Shown here: positions 52,089 through 61,831 of the stretch, piece after piece
How the letters are laid out: each line of letters begins with the position of its first letter
How positions within the stretch are numbered: the stretch's first letter is position 1
NCBI GenBank assembly: GCA_028285525.1
Contig: JANQOZ010000103.1
Location: 124,001 to 188,000 of the forward strand
Direction of reading: 5' to 3'
Origin: Lysobacterales bacterium
GTDB taxonomy: Bacteria; Pseudomonadota; Gammaproteobacteria; Xanthomonadales; SZUA-38
DNA length: 64,000 nucleotides
The notes under the pieces: model-generated
The model's database searches: none
What the model was told of the DNA's origin: nothing
The model's input: only the letters and a program-made list of their open reading frames with translations
Program-made: the position numbers and the translations under genes

Positions 52089-55000
52089 GGCAGCAGACCA
52101 AATCGCCGCATCAGCGCATCAGGATCAGGGTCCCGACCAAGAAACCCGCGGACCGCGGCAGCCACGTCGACCGCATTGCCGGGATCCAGGATCTGGTCAC
52201 GGTAGGCAGCAGCAACCTCCTGGTCATAAAGCCCGCCAGGCGCGTCCAGAAACACCGACCCGATGTCTGCCGCGATCACGTCGGACCAGAGGTAGGTATA
52301 CACGGCGGCCGGGTACTGCTCGGTGGCAAACGTATGAAACGCATGAGGCGAGTATAGGATCAGATCGACCGCCTGCGGCATCTTCAGCTCTTCCAGCACC
52401 GCCTTCTCGGTGGCCACCACGTCGATATCCCTTCCGTCGGCCAGGAGATGTAACCGCATGTCGACGATTGACGTGCCCAGAAAGTTGAGTGTCGCGCTGA
52501 AGACGCGATCGTAGTTGAGCGACTGCTTCAGCTTCGCCAGAAGGTCCGCAGGGATCGGCTCGCCGGTCTCGTGGTGGCGGGCAAATCGCTCGAGCAGCCC
52601 GCCATCAATCAGCCAGCGCTCGTGGAGCAGAGCCGGGACCTCGATGAAGTCCCAGGGGGCATTGAGCGCCCCCAGTGACGGATAGTCTGATGTATTCGAC
52701 AGAGTCTGCAGCGTGTGGCCAAACTCGTGGAAGATGACGTTGGCTCGTTCCCAGGGCAGCAGCGCCGGCCCGCCATCTGCCGGCTTCTGCGCCGCGGAGT
52801 GCAGCGCCACCAGCGGGAGCGAGCGCCCGGTCAGGTCTGACGCGGCACGGTACTGCGAGGCCCAGGACGCTGGCCCCTTCCCCGCCCGGGCGTACAGATC
52901 CATCCAGATCACCCCGGTTACCTCACCATCCCGGGACACTTCAAAAACGCGAATATCGGGCGAGACGGCCTCAACGTCGTCGAGCTCCCGAAAGGTGAAG
53001 CCATATACCTCTTTAGCGGTGTGGAACATGGCGTCGATCACGTTATCCATCGACAGGTACGGCAGGACGTCGTCAGCCTTGAGATCAAAGGTCTGCTGCC
53101 GGTATTTCTCGGCGTAATAGAGCCGATCCCACGGCTGCAGCGCAAAGTCGGCGCCCTCGTTGTCCGCAATCGCCTGCAGTTCCGCCAGATCTTTTTCGGT
53201 AATCGTCAGCAGCCTGTCCCAGGCCGACATCATCAGATCCATGGCCGTTTCGGGTGACCCCGCCATGCGCACCGACGTCTGATAATGGGCAAACGTTGGA
53301 TAGCCCAGCAGCTTCGCCTTTTCACCCCGAAGCTTGAGAATCCGGCTGGTCACCGGGCGATTGTCGAGGTCACCCTCGTTACCGCCGCGCGTGGCCCACA
53401 GGCGCCAAACCTCCTGACGCAGCGACCGGTCATCGACGTTGGTGAGCACCGGCCACACGCTGGGCCTGGCGATTGGAATCGCCCAGGCGTCAGGACGCTC
53501 CTTGGCCTCGGCCGCCTTCTTGGCAGCGGCGAGCTGCGGCTCAGGCAGCCCCTGCAGGCGGGCCGGGTCTTCAACAAACACCACCAGCTTGGCTTCGTCC
53601 ATGCTCGCGTTGCGGGCAAACGTTATCCTGAGCTCAGCCAGCTCCGCGTTCAGTTCGCCAAGCCGCGCTTTTTGCTCTTCGTCCAGCGCGGCCCCCTGAT
53701 GGAGCATGCGCTCCCGAATGACCGAAATCAGCCGCTCGGCCTGCTCGTTGGGCGCCGAGGCAGGCAGACCGTTGTAGACCGACTGGACGCGCTCGAACAG
53801 CTTGACGTTGTGGGCAATCTCGCTGTCCAGCGTCGCTGCCAGCGGCGCGGTCTGAGCCGCAACCTTGCCCCACTCCTCGCTGGTTGCCGTGCTCACAAAA
53901 ATTCCCAGAAGCGCCTGAACGCGGCTCAGCGCCACCCCGCTGCGGTCCAATGCCTCGACGGTGTTCTCAAACGTCGCCGGCTCGGGATTGCTCGCAATCG
54001 CGTCAACCTCCCGAGCCTTTTCATCGACCGCGCGCCGGAACGCCGCCTCGACGGCTGAAGGCGTGGCCAGGTCAACCGGCGGAAGTCCTCCGTACGGACC
54101 GGGCCAGCGGGTCGTCAGCGACTCATAGGAACTGTCGGCTGCAGCCGGGTTTCCGCCGTGGCTTGCGACGATATCCAGCAGCGTATCGACGACAAATTGA
54201 GGCTCCTGATCGGGAAAAACGTGACCTGTGCCTTCCGGTGTGTAGATCCGGGTGGCGTTAGAGCTGGTGGCCATGTAGCGCTCGCGCGTCGCCTTGAGAA
54301 ACGCGATAAAGCGGTCGGCTTTCTCGCCGGCACCGGCGACCGACTCCGCGTAGGGCCGGGTCGTTGGGTCTTCCCCGGGCGCGATCAGGTACAGCGGCAG
54401 ATCTCCCAGTTCGCCGTCGAACACCAGCGTCTCAAACGCGCGGTCGATGAGGCCCTCGGGGGTCAGCTCCTCGAAGATCGATGCGGTCGAAAAATTCTGC
54501 CCGGCCTGGATATAAAGCCGAAACAGCACGTCCATGGGCGAGCCGTTGTCCGGCGGGGTCTGGTAGAAGCCGAACAGCCGGCGCAGCCCGCCCGTGATCA
54601 TGCTGTCGCGGTAGGTGCTCAGCCCAGTGCGATCAAGCCCGTAAAAAATGACGTCCAGCGGCGTTGCGTCCAGCATGGCGACAGCGGCTGTGTCCTCGGG
54701 ATAGCGCCGCGCGATGTTGATCGCCAGCAGGCCGCCGAACGAGTGTCCAGCAAAGATGTAGGGGCCTTGTTCGCCCGAAGCTCGCAGCGCGGCCAAAACC
54801 TCTTCGACCTCCAGCGCCGTGGTGCGTGGAAACGGGCCAACCTCGCTCCAGCCGGAGCCGGGCCGGTCCACCAGGATGGAGCGAGCCTGCCCTTTGAACA
54901 GGTCATGCAGATGCATCATGACCAGACCACCGGCGTGGCCGCCGCCGAGCCACACCACAGGCGGCCCACCCGAGTCCGGACCCTCGGCCAGCACGTGCAT

Positions 55001-55249
55001 CCGATAGCCGCCCACATCAAACAGTTCACCCGGCGGCGGATGGTCGCGCTTGACCGACGCCACGCGCATCAGGTGCGTCACCGAGCCAATCGCCAACACA
55101 AGACTCCCAAGGCTCAGAACCCCAAACGCCGTCCGTTTCACCGTGCCGCTGGACACGCGAAAGAGCAGCACAAAGATCACCAGCAGCACGCCCGCGATCA
55201 GCAGCCCGCTGTATTCCGGACTCAACAGAGCAAAGAGTGTGTCGACCAT
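52085..55249 (-). CDS. Fusion: membrane-anchored alpha/beta hydrolase plus M3 oligopeptidase
   Basis: A 1054-residue fusion. Residues 1-60 hold two membrane helices ([28 protein letters not shown]). Residues about 75-365 are an alpha/beta hydrolase: LGGGHAGG oxyanion loop, GHSFGG with nucleophile Ser170, and a His in GTGHVFPDQ. Residues about 385-1054 are a full-length M3 (Dcp/oligopeptidase A-like) metallopeptidase: HEFGH (about 837-841), then IEVPALLHE, with an Ala/Asn-rich N-part and intact C-terminal end. Neither half is broken and no frameshift was found, so the fusion appears real. I know of no described fusion of these two; it may couple ester or amide release with peptide trimming near the inner face of the membrane, or the periplasm depending on topology. 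Confidence 0.88.
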   Translation of the reverse strand: MVDTLFALLSPEYSGLLIAGVLLVIFVLLFRVSSGTVKRTAFGVLSLGSLVLAIGSVTHLMRVASVKRDHPPPGELFDVGGYRMHVLAEGPDSGGPPVVWLGGGHAGGLVMMHLHDLFKGQARSILVDRPGSGWSEVGPFPRTTALEVEEVLAALRASGEQGPYIFAGHSFGGLLAINIARRYPEDTAAVAMLDATPLDVIFYGLDRTGLSTYRDSMITGGLRRLFGFYQTPPDNGSPMDVLFRLYIQAGQNFSTASIFEELTPEGLIDRAFETLVFDGELGDLPLYLIAPGEDPTTRPYAESVAGAGEKADRFIAFLKATRERYMATSSNATRIYTPEGTGHVFPDQEPQFVVDTLLDIVASHGGNPAAADSSYESLTTRWPGPYGGLPPVDLATPSAVEAAFRRAVDEKAREVDAIASNPEPATFENTVEALDRSGVALSRVQALLGIFVSTATSEEWGKVAAQTAPLAATLDSEIAHNVKLFERVQSVYNGLPASAPNEQAERLISVIRERMLHQGAALDEEQKARLGELNAELAELRITFARNASMDEAKLVVFVEDPARLQGLPEPQLAAAKKAAEAKERPDAWAIPIARPSVWPVLTNVDDRSLRQEVWRLWATRGGNEGDLDNRPVTSRILKLRGEKAKLLGYPTFAHYQTSVRMAGSPETAMDLMMSAWDRLLTITEKDLAELQAIADNEGADFALQPWDRLYYAEKYRQQTFDLKADDVLPYLSMDNVIDAMFHTAKEVYGFTFRELDDVEAVSPDIRVFEVSRDGEVTGVIWMDLYARAGKGPASWASQYRAASDLTGRSLPLVALHSAAQKPADGGPALLPWERANVIFHEFGHTLQTLSNTSDYPSLGALNAPWDFIEVPALLHERWLIDGGLLERFARHHETGEPIPADLLAKLKQSLNYDRVFSATLNFLGTSIVDMRLHLLADGRDIDVVATEKAVLEELKMPQAVDLILYSPHAFHTFATEQYPAAVYTYLWSDVIAADIGSVFLDAPGGLYDQEVAAAYRDQILDPGNAVDVAAAVRGFLGRDPDPDALMRRFGLLP

Positions 55250-55258
55250 AGCTTTCTC

Positions 55259-56509
55259 CTACGCGAGGACTGATCTTGATTCGAGGATGAGGGGTTCACG
55301 ACCGACGCCAAACGCCTCGAGAGGAACCGCCGTGGAAAAGCTGTCGGCGCCGCCGGTCAGCGGTCCGTCGATGGCGTCAGCCATCATGGCGCCGATGGCA
55401 GGCGCAATCTTGAAGCCATGTCCGCTGAAGCCGTTCGCCACCCAGAATCCGCCCAGCTCCGTTTCGCCGAGCACCGGGTGGACGTCATCACGGTTCACCG
55501 TGTAGAGCCCACAGTAGCCCCGGACCCGCCCGTGCTGCGGCAGCCCGGGCAGGCGATGCGACAACAGATGCAGCTGGGTGTAGGCAAACTCATCGTCGTG
55601 AATGGTCTGGAAGTGGTCCGGATCGGCGACGGCCTCGCGCTCGTCTTCCTCCCGAACCGATCCGACCACCAGCTGCTGGCCGTTGTTCTGAGTGCGAAAA
55701 TAGATGCCGCCGGCGACGTCCGCAGTCACTGGGATGTGCCCTGGCAGCGAATCGCCTCGATCGAGATAGAGCACCTGAATCCGGGTCGGCACCAGATCCC
55801 ACGAGACCGAAACACCGGCAGCTTCACTGAGCTGGGTGCACCACGGACCGGCCGCATTCACCACCACCGGACAGGAAATATCCTCGCCGCTGGCGGTCTT
55901 TACGCCTGTCACCCGTCCGCCTTCCCGCTGGATCTCAGTCACCTGCTGACCAAACTCGACCGTCACGCCCCGATTTCTGGCCGCTTCGAGCAGATCTTCC
56001 GCGGAGGCCACAGGATCGATCCAGCCGCCGTCTGGCTCAAAGAGGTGTACACCACCCGCTTCGTCACCGTGGTCTTCTCCGGTTTCGAGATCCGGCATGC
56101 GGACCCGCCGGCTGAAGGACGGAAACCGCTCCGCCAGATCGTCGTCGTAGAGCACCTCGGCCGCGATGCCCAGCTTGGACATGCGCTCCGCCTCCCGTGG
56201 CGCAAACTCTCGGTCTTCGCCGGTGAGCCACAGCACGCCGTCATGGTTGAAGCTGGCCCGGGGCGCTTTGAGTTCGGTGAATGCCTGCCAGTCCCGATAG
56301 GTTGAGATGCCGTCCAGGGCCAGCGCCACCATGTCGTCCCGCGAATAGCGGAATCGGCAAACGGCTGACGATGCGCCGGTTGAGCCGGCGCCCACCGCCC
56401 GACCTTTCTCCAGTACCAGCACGCTACAGCGTCCCCGGCGCCCAAGCTGGTAAGCCGTCGACAGCCCGATAATGCCTGCCCCTACAATCACCACGTCAAA
56501 AGTTCTCAT
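55259..56509 (-). CDS. FAD-dependent oxidoreductase, DAO family
   Basis: A 416-residue flavoprotein. FAD-binding VVIVGAGIIGLSTAYQLGRRG (6-26), ATG-like motif, GASSAVCRFRYSRD, PVVNAAGPWCTQL, and FWVANGFSGHGFKIAPAIG at the C-terminal end, as in sarcosine oxidase beta-like and glycine oxidase-like enzymes. It would oxidise a secondary amine or D-amino acid in the cytoplasm. It overlaps the DUF885 stop by 4 bases (ATGA) and precedes the hydrolase-peptidase fusion by 9 bases. In that setting, oxidation of an amine freed by the neighbouring peptidases is a sensible guess. Confidence 0.88.
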   Translation of the reverse strand: MRTFDVVIVGAGIIGLSTAYQLGRRGRCSVLVLEKGRAVGAGSTGASSAVCRFRYSRDDMVALALDGISTYRDWQAFTELKAPRASFNHDGVLWLTGEDREFAPREAERMSKLGIAAEVLYDDDLAERFPSFSRRVRMPDLETGEDHGDEAGGVHLFEPDGGWIDPVASAEDLLEAARNRGVTVEFGQQVTEIQREGGRVTGVKTASGEDISCPVVVNAAGPWCTQLSEAAGVSVSWDLVPTRIQVLYLDRGDSLPGHIPVTADVAGGIYFRTQNNGQQLVVGSVREEDEREAVADPDHFQTIHDDEFAYTQLHLLSHRLPGLPQHGRVRGYCGLYTVNRDDVHPVLGETELGGFWVANGFSGHGFKIAPAIGAMMADAIDGPLTGGADSFSTAVPLEAFGVGREPLILESRSVLA

Positions 56510-58212
56510 GCCGCTACCGTCACCTTCTGCTGATCAAGCCAATGCTGGGTCAGATTATCCAGCACTGGCAGCGTAACGGGACCCGCGGCGATCAGCTGGT
56601 CGTGAAAGGAACGGATATCAAAGCGGGAACCGAGCTCCCGCTCCGCGCGCTGGCGCAGCTCGCGAAACTTGAGGTTGCCTGGCTGGTAGGCCAGCGCCTG
56701 TCCAGGGAGCGCGATGTACCGATCCACCTCGGCTTCCACCATGGGCTGGGGCATCGGCGCAAGCCGGGCCAGATAGTCGATGGCCTGCTGGCGGCTCCAG
56801 CCTCGCGTATGAATCCCCGTGTCGACAACCAGCCTGACCGAACGCCACATCTCGCCGATCAGCCGGCCCATCTTTTCGTGCGGGGTGCGGTACATGCCCA
56901 GCTCCTCGCCGAGGTTTTCGCAATACATGGCCCAACCCTCGATACAGGCCGTGTACTTGAGCGCGCCGTTGCGCCGAAACGCCGGCAGGTCGGTCTGCTC
57001 CTGCATCAGCGCGATCTGCATCAGGTGCCCAGGCCAGGCTTCGTGCAGCGTAATCGAGGGATAAAGGTAGGTGGGACACTTCTCCAGCAGGCTGGAGATC
57101 CAGTAAATGCCCGGGGCCGAGTTGTCCGCGGGGCTGGGCTGCGCGTAGGCGGGCGGCAGGTTCTCCGACATGTCCTCGGGAATACACCGCACCGAATACG
57201 TGATCCGGGGAATACGGCCAAAATAGGCGGGGATGTGCTGATCGATGCGCTTGCACAGCGCGAGCACCGTGTTGTGATGCTCCTCGAGCGACGTCGCGTA
57301 AAACGATGGGTCTGATCCGATGAACGCCCGGTAGTCTTCCAGGCGGCCCTCGTAACCCGCCTCGGCCGCCACCGCCGCCATCTCTTCCCCCACCCGCTCG
57401 ACCTCCGACAGGCCCAGCTCATGAATCTCATCCGCCGAGCTGTCGAGGGACGTGTAATGACTTACCAGCAGCTCATAGAACTCCGGACCGGCCGGATCGT
57501 CGGTGCAGGCCAGCGATTCCCGCGAAGTTTTCTCCAGCTCGTCCGTCAGAAAAGCGGCATAGCCCCGAAGCTCCGGCAGCACCTCCTGCTCCACGAGTCG
57601 TCGTGCGTCCGACAAATGCTTTCTGACCTCGTCGGTGTCGCGCACCGGCGACCGCAGCAGCGGCCCGAGGAAGGGTGAATCGGACAGCTCAGCCGCCGTG
57701 TTGGCTTGGGCCGCGGCAGCGCCGCGCTCAAGCACCAGCCCGGGATACTTGAAGCCCGCAGCCTGCCCCTGCCGAAGACAGGCCTTGAGATCGGCCACGT
57801 ATTCCTTAACCGTTGCCAGGCGTTCGACGAACAGCTCGGCGGCCTGCGCCGTATTGGCGCTGGCGCTGTTGGCGAAGTAAACCAGATTGAAATCCGGGCC
57901 GGCTGGAAACAGCGAAGGCCGCAGATGCGCGTTTACCCGATGAAAATCCACAATCCGCTGAAGCTCACGCCGCAGCAGGGTCAGGGTCGCGTGATCCTGC
58001 GGATCCAGACGGCTGGAGGAGACAGACTGACTCTCCTTGAGCAACGCCGCCGCTCGCTCGGCGCGCCGGTCGTGATCAGCCGGTGATTCCCGGAACAGGA
58101 CGGCGTCGTCGGTCGACTGGCCGGCCAGGATGGCGCTGAACGGCGACTCAAAACACTCCAGCTTCCAGTAGCGCTGAGCAAGGTCCGCCAGCTGTGCACT
58201 CGGTTCAGACAT
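56506..58212 (-). CDS. DUF885 family zinc carboxypeptidase-like protein
   Basis: A 568-residue protein of the DUF885 family. The core zinc motif is HEAWPGHLMQ (family HEAxPGHH with Leu for the second His) and a Glu in ACIEGWAMYCENLG. The bulk is helical, with an N-terminal helical domain (LAQRYWKLECFESPFSAIL). No signal peptide, so it is cytoplasmic. Relatives have carboxypeptidase activity or are uncharacterised. It is tightly coupled to the FAD oxidoreductase and lies 9 bases from the MFS transporter gene. Confidence 0.85.
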   Translation of the reverse strand: MSEPSAQLADLAQRYWKLECFESPFSAILAGQSTDDAVLFRESPADHDRRAERAAALLKESQSVSSSRLDPQDHATLTLLRRELQRIVDFHRVNAHLRPSLFPAGPDFNLVYFANSASANTAQAAELFVERLATVKEYVADLKACLRQGQAAGFKYPGLVLERGAAAAQANTAAELSDSPFLGPLLRSPVRDTDEVRKHLSDARRLVEQEVLPELRGYAAFLTDELEKTSRESLACTDDPAGPEFYELLVSHYTSLDSSADEIHELGLSEVERVGEEMAAVAAEAGYEGRLEDYRAFIGSDPSFYATSLEEHHNTVLALCKRIDQHIPAYFGRIPRITYSVRCIPEDMSENLPPAYAQPSPADNSAPGIYWISSLLEKCPTYLYPSITLHEAWPGHLMQIALMQEQTDLPAFRRNGALKYTACIEGWAMYCENLGEELGMYRTPHEKMGRLIGEMWRSVRLVVDTGIHTRGWSRQQAIDYLARLAPMPQPMVEAEVDRYIALPGQALAYQPGNLKFRELRQRAERELGSRFDIRSFHDQLIAAGPVTLPVLDNLTQHWLDQQKVTVAA

Positions 58213-58221
58213 GGTGTTCTC

Positions 58222-59574
58222 TTACGATGAGGCGGCCTCGCGGCGCGCGAGCCGTTTGACGATAATCTGCTGCCGCCGCCGGTTGATCGGAAAGCGCCAG
58301 ATGATGGGTGCGGTTAGCAGTGTCATCACGGCCGGCAGCACGGGAAAGCCGAGCAGCAGGCCAAACGTACCTCGCTCGGTCTGGGACTCGAGCTGCGGGT
58401 CGAAGCCGAACCAGCTGACGACCGCCAGGCCGAGCGCTACCCCGAGTCCTTCGACCCCTTTTTCGACCATGGTCTGCACCGAGTAATAGGTGCCCGCATA
58501 GTCGCCGCGGAATTTCCACTTGCCGTAGTCGACGATATCGGCGAGGAGCGCCGCGGGCACCACAACGCCGGCGGAAGACACCGAAAACACCAGCACAAAC
58601 ATGATAATCAGCAGCAGCTCGCCTTCCGGCCCCGCGGGTATCAGCAGGTGCGCCAGGAGAAAGCTCCCGGAGCACAGGTAGGCGATCGCCCAGGATCGCT
58701 CTTTGCCAATGCGGTTGGCGAGCCATACCCAGAAGGGCATGGTGACTGCGCCGATCGGTGCGCCGAGCACAAACAGCAGCGCCAGCGTCCCCCCGAGCCC
58801 CAGGTGGCTGTCGACAAAAAAGAACAGCAGACCGAAGGCGGTGCCGGTGGCCAGCCCACCGGTGGCAAACGTGGCCAGAAACAGCAGCAGCGGCTTGTTG
58901 CGCAGCAGTGCGGGCAGTACCTGCCGCAGATTCGGCCGGCCGGCGCTGACGACCGCCCCACCCTGCGGCACGATCCACGCCGCAATCAGAGCGGTGGTCG
59001 GCAAAGCGATGGCGGCGACCACGGCAGTGACTTTCAAAGTCTCCGCCGTGAACTCGGTGGACTCGAAAAACGGCAGAAGCGGAATGCCGTAGAAGGCGAT
59101 AAATCCGAGGTAACGCGCAAACGTTCGCCACGCCGCAATCCGCGTGCGCTGCTGATAGTCGTCGGTCAGATCGGCCATCCATGCGCGATACGGAATCTCC
59201 GATACCGTCCAGCCAAAATACGCGAGCAGGAACCAGAACAGGAAATAGCCTGCCGTTACCTGCTCCGGCGGGATATACAGATACCAGCAGGCGACCACCG
59301 CAATCAGCGAGCCGACAATCAGCCAGGGCTTTCGGTGACCGAAGCGGGTCCGATAGCGGTCCGACAGGTAGCCGATGATCGGATCGGTGACCGCGTCGAA
59401 GATCCTGGATACGACGAGCGCGAACGCGATGGACGAGAGCGCCACCCCGAAATCCCGACCGTAGATCCCCTGGATCACGGTCCCCACCGGCCCGTGGATC
59501 AAAGCCTGGGAAAACGCGGGGGCGGCGTACGCCGCCAGGACAGTCCGGTTCAGCGGGCCGCCGGCTTGCGGCAC
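58222..59574 (-). CDS. MFS transporter of the GPH (glycoside-pentoside-hexuronide) family
   Basis: A 450-residue transporter with 12 helices. Marks of the GPH/MelB family: SRIFDAVTDPIIGYLSDRYRTRFGHRKPW (helix 2-3 loop) and DYGKWKFRGDYAGTYYSVQTMVEK in the middle. Members usually use cation symport to bring in sugars, but many are untested. Between TonB receptor and DUF885 genes it would carry the imported substrate over the inner membrane. The acidic SDR..GHRKP pair and the basic gating loop are intact. Confidence 0.88.
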   Translation of the reverse strand: MPQAGGPLNRTVLAAYAAPAFSQALIHGPVGTVIQGIYGRDFGVALSSIAFALVVSRIFDAVTDPIIGYLSDRYRTRFGHRKPWLIVGSLIAVVACWYLYIPPEQVTAGYFLFWFLLAYFGWTVSEIPYRAWMADLTDDYQQRTRIAAWRTFARYLGFIAFYGIPLLPFFESTEFTAETLKVTAVVAAIALPTTALIAAWIVPQGGAVVSAGRPNLRQVLPALLRNKPLLLFLATFATGGLATGTAFGLLFFFVDSHLGLGGTLALLFVLGAPIGAVTMPFWVWLANRIGKERSWAIAYLCSGSFLLAHLLIPAGPEGELLLIIMFVLVFSVSSAGVVVPAALLADIVDYGKWKFRGDYAGTYYSVQTMVEKGVEGLGVALGLAVVSWFGFDPQLESQTERGTFGLLLGFPVLPAVMTLLTAPIIWRFPINRRRQQIIVKRLARREAASS

Positions 59575-59601
59575 TGTGCCCCTCCCTTACTCGAAACCTG
59601 C

Positions 59602-61731
59602 TCAGAACGATACCCGAAACTCAGCACCGATGACCCGCGGAATCGGCAGCACCGGCTCCAGGTTGGTGCCGATGATCGGATACAGGGTTCCGTCGTCGTC
59701 CGTCAGGTTGTTGGCAAACACGTAGGCCTCGTAATCGCCGAAGCTGGCGCCGAAGCGCAGGTTAAACACGTTGCGGGAGTCCGTCGGGTTGACCTGGTTG
59801 AAGGGTGGCCGGCGGATCGTCAGCGTGAAGCCACTGGTGTGCTGATAGTCCGCTCGGGCTCGCAGCTCGGTTCCCCCGGCGATCTGCCGCGCCCAGTCCA
59901 GCGAGATGGAACCCGTTCGTTCAGCCACGAGATCGAGTGAATCACCCCGATTCCGATCACCCGTGTCGGTGTCGTACTCCATGTCCGTCCAGCCGTAGGT
60001 CACCCCCAGCGTAAACTCCTCGCCGAGCAGCGCGCGCAGGGAAAAGTCGACGCCGGGACCCGAGGCCTCACCACCGTTGGTGAAGAAAGGAATGGCTGCG
60101 GCCGGCGCCGGCACCTGGATATCGGTCCAGTCGTTGTAGTAGGCAGCCAGCTCCCAGGACAGCCTTCCGTCCAGGGCAATTTGCTTGGTGCCGATTTCAA
60201 ACGAGTTGAAGTCCTCGGGGCCGAAGTCCGGCGGGATGTTGAAACCGGGAATCTGCACATTGAAGCCACCGCTGCGGAAGCCCTTGGCGTAGTTGGCGTA
60301 GTACGAGCTGTTCTCGTTTGGCGTCCACGCCACGTTGATCCGCGGATTGGTGGTGTCGAACTCGGCCTGACGCGGATTCGGCGCCAGCGTGCGCTGCGTG
60401 CGTTCGTCTTCGTAGTAGCGCACGCCCAGCAGCACCTCCCACTGTTCGTTGAAGGCGTAGCTGACGTCACCGAAAACCGCGAAAGCGTCCGACTCATTGG
60501 TGGCGGGTCCGCCGCTGAAGGGATCAAAACCAATCAGATCCTGAATCGCCGTGGGCTCCGTGATCGTGACCGAGTTGGTGTCGGTTTCGGGGTCGCGGTG
60601 GTAAATGCCGAGGTTGTAGTTGAGCGGACCATCACCATTGGAGGTGAGGCGCAGCTCCTGCGACCACATCTCGTACTCGGTGTCGGAGGTCAGTCCGACC
60701 CGGGTGATCAGGCCCGGCGGCAGGCCAAAGCCCCCAAACTCCGGCGGCGCGGTAAAAAACCCAACGCCGAAGGCGGTCAGATCGAATACCGCGCTGGCCT
60801 CCCGGTCGATATAGCCGACGGTGCCAAGCACCGTGAACCGATCAAACTCATAGCTCGCGGTCAGGTTGAAGATGTCGTACTCATCGCGGTTGCCCGTGGG
60901 GAAGCCCGTGATGGTGGTTCGATCCGGCCCGCCGAAGTTTTGATAGGGCTGATCCAGGTCCTGGGTGAGCAGCATGGCACGCAGCCTGAAGCGGTCATTG
61001 GGTTGCCAGAGCAGCGTGCCGCGCAACGTGGTGATGTCAGCCTCGTTGACGTCCTCCCGGCCGTCGACCACCGAGTCAATCCAGCCGCCGATCTGCTCCT
61101 CAGCCACGGCGAAGCGCACACCCAGCTCATTCTCGATCAGGGGAATGTTCACAACCCCCTGCGCCCGCCAGGATTCACTGCCGTCGGTCACCGACCCGTA
61201 GCTTGCTCCGACATTACCGGAAAATTCCGTCAGCTCGGGATCGGCGGTGATGTAGCGAATCGTTCCACCCATCGAACCCTCGCCGTACAGCGTCGGCTGC
61301 GGTCCGCGAAGCACCTCGATACGGGCCATATCCAGCAGGCGAATATCCGGTCCCGCGCCGCCGGCGTTGGCGACCAAAGGCACTTCATCGATGTAAAAGC
61401 CGACCGTCGCCAGGCCCGTTGCCCCGCCGGCGGTTCCGGTACCACGCAGCTGGGCGCGCTGTTGTCCTGGACCAAATTCGGTCAGGGTGAGACCCGACAC
61501 TGCGTACTGAGCGTCCAGCAGATTGGTGATGCCCCGTTCAGCGATCTCGTCGCCAGTCATCGCTGTGACCGACAGCGGTACGTCGAAGACCCGCTCCTCG
61601 CGCTTTTGCGCCGTCACGACGATCTCTTCAATCACGAACACGTCGTCGGATTGGTCTTGGGCCAAGGTGGCGGCGGGTGCGGCAATGAGAAGCAGACAGC
61701 CGGAGACAAACAGGTTGGAATGACGTTTCAC
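59602..61731 (-). CDS. TonB-dependent receptor of the right-hand array
   Basis: A 709-residue outer membrane receptor. Signal peptide ending LAQD; TonB box IEEIVVTAQK; plug motif ARIEVLRGPQPTLYGEGSMGG; barrel ending AEFRVSF. It heads the MFS-DUF885-oxidoreductase-fusion run (27 bases to MFS gene) and is preceded by an AraC gene. Between them (61795-61831) are two 16-base direct repeats spaced 21 bases apart, probably the binding site of that regulator. A non-iron carbon or nitrogen source is the likely ligand. Confidence 0.88.
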   Translation of the reverse strand: MKRHSNLFVSGCLLLIAAPAATLAQDQSDDVFVIEEIVVTAQKREERVFDVPLSVTAMTGDEIAERGITNLLDAQYAVSGLTLTEFGPGQQRAQLRGTGTAGGATGLATVGFYIDEVPLVANAGGAGPDIRLLDMARIEVLRGPQPTLYGEGSMGGTIRYITADPELTEFSGNVGASYGSVTDGSESWRAQGVVNIPLIENELGVRFAVAEEQIGGWIDSVVDGREDVNEADITTLRGTLLWQPNDRFRLRAMLLTQDLDQPYQNFGGPDRTTITGFPTGNRDEYDIFNLTASYEFDRFTVLGTVGYIDREASAVFDLTAFGVGFFTAPPEFGGFGLPPGLITRVGLTSDTEYEMWSQELRLTSNGDGPLNYNLGIYHRDPETDTNSVTITEPTAIQDLIGFDPFSGGPATNESDAFAVFGDVSYAFNEQWEVLLGVRYYEDERTQRTLAPNPRQAEFDTTNPRINVAWTPNENSSYYANYAKGFRSGGFNVQIPGFNIPPDFGPEDFNSFEIGTKQIALDGRLSWELAAYYNDWTDIQVPAPAAAIPFFTNGGEASGPGVDFSLRALLGEEFTLGVTYGWTDMEYDTDTGDRNRGDSLDLVAERTGSISLDWARQIAGGTELRARADYQHTSGFTLTIRRPPFNQVNPTDSRNVFNLRFGASFGDYEAYVFANNLTDDDGTLYPIIGTNLEPVLPIPRVIGAEFRVSF

Positions 61732-61794
61732 GAGACACCCCCAGTCAGCTGGATTTTCGGAAAATTCAGTCTGCCACCGGAGGATTCAGTTGAG

Positions 61795-61831
61795 TCGGGC
61801 GGTCGTCACTGGGTATCGGGCGGCCGTCACT
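61795..61831. promoter_or_regulatory. Tandem direct repeats, likely AraC-family binding site
   Basis: TCGGGCGGTCGTCACT (61795-61810) and TCGGGCGGCCGTCACT (61816-61831) differ by one base. The 21-base period is two DNA turns, the same spacing as the AraC half-sites araI1-I2. They lie 64-100 bases upstream of the TonB receptor start. The second copy overlaps the stop codon of the AraC-type gene. Confidence 0.65.
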
